NCBI GenBank assembly: GCA_964439215.1
Contig: CAYTNY010000088.1
Coordinates: 1 to 9,091, forward strand
Reading direction: 5' to 3'
From: CAYTNY01 sp964439215
Lineage (GTDB): Bacteria > Oederibacteriota > PGYV01 > CAYTNY01
Length of the DNA stretch: 9,091 bases
Shown piece after piece: positions 6,835-9,091 of the stretch (position 1 is the stretch's first letter; each line of letters begins with the position of its first letter). The notes under the pieces were generated by a model. That model ran no database searches. It worked only from the letters and a program-made list of their open reading frames with translations, and was not told the origin of the DNA. The position numbers and the translations under genes were made by a program.

Positions 6835-7692
6835 GATATTATTGAGCAGAAGAGTTTTGTTTTTTCTCTGGAAATTTTTCCTCCGAAGCCGGATTCCGAT
6901 ATATCCGTGATTTATGACACTCTGAATAAAATGAAGGAATTAAAGCCGGATTTTATAAGCGTGACATACGGCGCGGGCGGAGGGACGCGGGAGAGGACTG
7001 TTCAGCTTGCGGATAAAATAGAAAACACTTACGGGCTCACGTCAATGGCGCATTTAACCTGTGTCGGCGCCACAAAGGAATCAATCGGCGGCATACTTGA
7101 TGAGCTTGAAAGCTGCGGGGTAGAGAATATTATGGCCCTGCGCGGGGACCTTCCCGAAGGCGGAAGGGAAAACCTGAAGGATTTCAAATACGCTTCGGAC
7201 CTTGTTGATTTTATAAAAAAAGGCAGGTGGAAGTTCTGCGTGGGTGTTGCGGGTTATCCTGAAAAGCACCCGGAAGCGAAGAGTCCGGAAAAAGACATTG
7301 AAAGCCTTAAGAAAAAAACAGACGCGGGCGCTGATTTTATAACAACCCAGCTCTTTCTGGACAACGGGTATTTTTTCAGGTATGTAGAGGCTGTTGAAAA
7401 GGCGGGAATAAAAGTTCCCGTGCTTCCGGGCATTATGACCGCCACAAATCCCGTGAATGTTGAGAGGATGGCCGCAATGTGCGGTGTTGAAATACCCGAA
7501 AGATTCAGGGAAGCCGCCTCAAAATGCAGAATAGAAGATGCTGTTTGCGAGGGAACTGTTGATTATACGGTTGCCCAGATAAACCACCTCATAAAAAAAG
7601 GGGTAAAAGGCATACACCTTTATACGATGAATAAAGCGGAGCAGAACAGGCGTATTTATGAAGAGTCAGACATAAAAAAGGCGAGAAAATAA
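6823..7692 (+). CDS. metF: Methylenetetrahydrofolate reductase
   Basis: This 289-residue enzyme, the usual bacterial MetF length, reduces 5,10-methylene-THF to 5-methyl-THF with FAD. The product feeds methionine synthesis or a Wood-Ljungdahl methyl branch. It is a cytosolic single-domain TIM barrel. Visible signatures are FSLEIFPPKP at 14-23, with E17 matching the catalytic Glu28 of E. coli MetF; SVTYGAGG at 46-53; MAHLTC at 75-80; ALRGDLP at 105-111, with D109 matching the flavin-interacting Asp120; GVAGYPEKHPE at 141-151; TTQLFLD at 174-180; LPGIMTATN at 201-209; and GIHLYTMN at 263-270. All key regions are intact. The start is a TTG, chosen for its ribosome binding site and fit to the family; in-frame codons back to 6799 would add 8 residues. 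Its stop overlaps the crcB start by 1 bp. No metV-like partner gene is visible next to it, so the methionine or acetyl-CoA role cannot be decided here. Confidence 0.95.
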   Translation: MKIKDIIEQKSFVFSLEIFPPKPDSDISVIYDTLNKMKELKPDFISVTYGAGGGTRERTVQLADKIENTYGLTSMAHLTCVGATKESIGGILDELESCGVENIMALRGDLPEGGRENLKDFKYASDLVDFIKKGRWKFCVGVAGYPEKHPEAKSPEKDIESLKKKTDAGADFITTQLFLDNGYFFRYVEAVEKAGIKVPVLPGIMTATNPVNVERMAAMCGVEIPERFREAASKCRIEDAVCEGTVDYTVAQINHLIKKGVKGIHLYTMNKAEQNRRIYEESDIKKARK

Positions 7693-8096
7693 TGGCGCTT
7701 AAACTGTTTATGCTTATGCTTGGCGGCGGAGCGGGCGCGGCATCAAGATATTTTGTGACTCATTTTATAAATAATATGTATCCCGGACATATGCTGTCGC
7801 ACTGGGGGACACTTGCCGTGAACCTTACGGGTTCGTTTCTGCTTGGAATAATATTTTATATGTTTCAGTCCGCGCCCCATTTAAATCATATTTATCTGTT
7901 TCTTGCGGTGGGATTCTGCGGCGCTTTTACCACATTTTCCACTTATGCGCTTGAGGCGCATAATCAGTTTGCGGCAGGACTTTATAAAGAAGCGGCAGTT
8001 AATATGCTCCTGAATAATGTTGGATGCATTGCGTGCGTGTTTGCCGGCATATATCTCGCGAAACTTGCCAAGGGACTGCTCCAGGGGGCAATGTGA
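7692..8096 (+). CDS. crcB: Fluoride channel CrcB/Fluc
   Basis: This 134-residue inner-membrane protein exports fluoride passively as a dual-topology dimer. It has four hydrophobic segments (about 4-24, 37-58, 66-90 and 101-126) and all the family motifs. These are GGGAGAASRY at 11-20, with the conserved Arg19; GTLAVNLTGSFLLG at 39-52, with pore Asn44; and GFCGAFTTFSTY at 74-85, which holds the Phe-box residues F79 and F82 and the central TTFST motif that coordinates sodium. The length is typical and one gene is enough for a homodimer. The ATG shares its A with the metF stop codon (TAATG), and a weak AGGCGAG at 7679-7685 may help initiation, so translation is probably coupled to metF. Many crcB genes follow a fluoride riboswitch, but none is visible here. 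The gene would be expressed with metF rather than on its own fluoride signal. Confidence 0.95.
   Translation: MALKLFMLMLGGGAGAASRYFVTHFINNMYPGHMLSHWGTLAVNLTGSFLLGIIFYMFQSAPHLNHIYLFLAVGFCGAFTTFSTYALEAHNQFAAGLYKEAAVNMLLNNVGCIACVFAGIYLAKLAKGLLQGAM
8083..8088 (+). promoter_or_regulatory. Ribosome binding site for the amidohydrolase GTG start
   Basis: AGGGGG at 8083-8088, inside the end of crcB, lies 4 bases before the GTG at 8093. It supports this start over ATG codons further upstream in the same frame, which would run through crcB coding sequence and add residues with no family similarity. Confidence 0.6.
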
Positions 8097-8884
8097 ATAT
8101 TATTGACATTCACACCCATTTTTTCCCGGATGAAATAGCCCGTAAAACCGTGGATTTTCTTGAAAAATCAGGAGGAATAAAGGCTGATGGCGATGGTACC
8201 CTTGATTCTCTGCGCCGCGCAATGAAAAAAGACGGGATTTCTGCTTCCGTAAACTGCCCCATAGCAACAAAGCCGGAGCAGACAGCGGGTATAAACAGGA
8301 AGATGGCGGAGCACAATTCAAATCCGGAGAATAAGGATGTTATCTGTTTTGGTACAATGCATCCTGATTATGAGGATGCGGAAAACGAGATTGTATCGCT
8401 CGCGTTTGCGGGAATAAAGGGCATAAAAATGCACCCCGAATATCAGGAATTCTATCCTGATGACGAAAAGATGAAAACTATTTACAGCGCCTGCAAAAAA
8501 GCCGGACTTATGATTCTGTTCCACGCGGGCAGGGATGAAGCGTATGAAACGGTTCACGGCGCGCCCGAGCGGTTTGCCGCAATAGAAGGAGAAGGTGATT
8601 TTATTCTCGCCCACCTTGGCGGATATATGATGTGGGAAGAGGTTTATGAAAAACTTGCAGGCAGAAATTTTTATTTTGACACCGCGCTGATCAATGCCTG
8701 CGAAGACACGGCCCTTATAACCCGCATAATAGAAAAACACGGAAATGAAAAAGTCCTTTTCGGAACCGATTTCCCCTGGGCCGCCCCGGCTGCCGTAAAA
8801 AAAGCCGTGGAAAAAGCAGTAAGCAATGATAACGCAAGAGAAAATATATTTTATGGGAACGCACAGAGGGTGTTGGGGGTTTGA
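8093..8884 (+). CDS. Amidohydrolase-2 family metal-dependent hydrolase
   Basis: This 263-residue cytosolic TIM-barrel protein belongs to the amidohydrolase superfamily, amidohydrolase-2 branch. Expected metal and catalytic positions are all visible: the HxH pair H7 and H9 in IIDIHTHFFP on strand 1; GIKGIKMHPEYQ at 107-118, with K112 and H114; H144 in LFHAGRDE; H174 in LAHLGG; and D226 in LFGTDFPW. The usual tail, IFYGNAQRVLGV, closes the protein. Enzymes of this branch hydrolyse or decarboxylate small substrates, and nothing here identifies the substrate. The GTG start overlaps the crcB stop by 4 bp (GTGA), so the gene is translationally coupled to crcB and is the third gene of the metF operon. 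Beginning at GTG puts the HxH motif at the N-terminus, as is normal for the family. TatD-like nuclease is less likely, given the short N-terminus and the HPEYQ motif. Confidence 0.85.
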   Translation: MNIIDIHTHFFPDEIARKTVDFLEKSGGIKADGDGTLDSLRRAMKKDGISASVNCPIATKPEQTAGINRKMAEHNSNPENKDVICFGTMHPDYEDAENEIVSLAFAGIKGIKMHPEYQEFYPDDEKMKTIYSACKKAGLMILFHAGRDEAYETVHGAPERFAAIEGEGDFILAHLGGYMMWEEVYEKLAGRNFYFDTALINACEDTALITRIIEKHGNEKVLFGTDFPWAAPAAVKKAVEKAVSNDNARENIFYGNAQRVLGV

Positions 8885-8925
8885 AGTTCTAAGTTCTAAG
8901 TTCCAAGTTCCAAGTTCCAAGTTCA
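8884..8925 (+). repeat. Heptanucleotide tandem repeat array, AAGTTCY x6
   Basis: Six head-to-tail 7-bp units: two AAGTTCT, three AAGTTCC and one AAGTTCA, with no spacing. The array starts at the last base of the amidohydrolase stop codon, so it directly abuts the gene. The organisation resembles the short tandemly repeated repetitive (STRR) heptamers known from cyanobacteria, which occur between genes and have no known coding role. Confidence 0.95.
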
Positions 8926-8939
8926 AAAGAATGAAAAGT

Positions 8940-8967
8940 GAGTTTTGAGTTTTGAGCTTTGAGTTTT
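8940..8967 (+). repeat. Heptanucleotide tandem repeat array, GAGTTTT x4
   Basis: Four head-to-tail 7-bp units: GAGTTTT, GAGTTTT, GAGCTTT and GAGTTTT. It follows the first array after a 14-bp AT-rich linker. The unit shares the AGTT core with the first array but differs elsewhere. The two arrays are in the same orientation and are not complementary, so they would not form one hairpin. Confidence 0.93.
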
Positions 8968-9051
8968 GGGAACATCCAAACATTCGAGCCTCTAGACCTC
9001 TTAGTATCCGGTTTTTATTTCGCATCCTGCATTTTGCATTTCGTTCTTCCC
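8968..9051. other. Degenerate repeat-like spacer with TGCATTT doublet
   Basis: This stretch has no plausible gene. It contains a third heptamer element, TGCATTT twice in tandem at 9028-9041, preceded by the related heptamer CGCATCC at 9021-9027. The part before it (8971-8984, AACATCC then AAACATT) can also be read as decayed 7-bp units, though less surely. Overall it looks like an extension of the same repeat island. Confidence 0.6.
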
Positions 9052-9072
9052 CCTCTCCCTCTATGGGAGAGG
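9052..9072. repeat. Small hairpin-forming repeat, CCTCTCCC/GGGAGAGG
   Basis: CCTCTCCC at 9052-9059 and GGGAGAGG at 9065-9072 form a perfect 8-bp stem around a 5-nt loop (TCTAT). Neither strand has a T-run after the stem, so it is not a standard intrinsic terminator. Similar 'CCCTCTCCC...GGGAGAGGG' intergenic hairpins are widespread in bacterial genomes as dispersed repeats. This is probably one copy of such an element, and it may continue beyond the window edge. Confidence 0.8.
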
Positions 9073-9091
9073 ATAGAGTATGTTACAGGCG

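Noticed and set aside
8186..8193. GGCGATGG, similar to the conserved start of fluoride riboswitches
   Set aside because: It lies inside the amidohydrolase coding region, downstream of crcB, with no supporting pseudoknot context. A fluoride riboswitch should precede the gene it controls.
8884..8967. Heptamer arrays as a CRISPR array
   Set aside because: The units are 7 bp, directly adjacent and without unique spacers, and no cas gene is present.
8318..9025. Long open frame on the - strand (235 codons) antisense to the amidohydrolase
   Set aside because: About two thirds is antisense to a well-supported gene. Its N-terminal part is translated from the heptamer arrays, giving the typical repeat-derived peptides (SKLKTQNS, LELGTWNLEL). 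This is a common false gene over such repeats.
9052..9091. CCTCTCCC hairpin as the terminator of the metF operon
   Set aside because: No T-run follows the stem on either strand, and it lies about 170 bp after the amidohydrolase stop.

Overview
The window looks like chromosomal DNA of a diderm bacterium, probably from an uncultivated or deeply branching phylum. Three adjacent genes encode envelope proteins: two outer-membrane beta-barrels with the FadL/PorV-type 'NPAG' signature, and a 1189-residue secreted multidomain protein ending in a FlgD-like Ig domain. That C-terminal domain, strings of carboxypeptidase-regulatory-like repeats and PorV-like barrels are common in lineages such as Elusimicrobiota, Omnitrophota, Goldbacteria and the FCB group. 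No 16S gene or other phylogenetic marker is present, so the phylum is not resolved. All recognised genes are on the + strand.

Layout. (1) 1-6043: an envelope operon behind a perfect TTGACA-N17-TATAAT promoter, encoding barrel A (90-1511), the large secreted protein (1526-5095) and barrel B (5138-6043). Each gene has a strong GGAGG-type ribosome binding site and a clear signal peptide. (2) 6044-6671: an AT-rich insert holding a small type II toxin-antitoxin-like pair, a ribbon-helix-helix antitoxin (start corrected to 6175) and a divergent RelE/ParE-like toxin. It has its own extended -10 promoter. (3) 6672-8884: a tightly coupled operon of methylenetetrahydrofolate reductase metF (start corrected to the TTG at 6823), fluoride channel crcB/fluC, and an amidohydrolase-2 family metal hydrolase (start corrected to the GTG at 8093). 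The junctions overlap by 1 and 4 bp. A 16-bp palindrome lies across the metF -10 box and looks like an operator. (4) 8884-9091: a non-coding island of heptanucleotide tandem repeats and a CCTCTCCC/GGGAGAGG hairpin, starting exactly at the stop codon of the last gene.

How the parts may work together. In the first operon, the secreted protein is probably exported by Sec and then displayed or released at the surface. The barrels on either side could take part in its passage or anchoring, but this is inference from neighbourhood and domain type. The second operon joins one-carbon metabolism (CH2-THF to CH3-THF), fluoride efflux and an uncharacterised hydrolase. No shared pathway is evident from the sequence. 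The toxin-antitoxin pair and the repeat island are accessory elements between or beside these operons. I did not see a convincingly new defence or mobile system. The least explained items are the barrel/FlgD-domain cluster, the metF palindrome and the repeat island.
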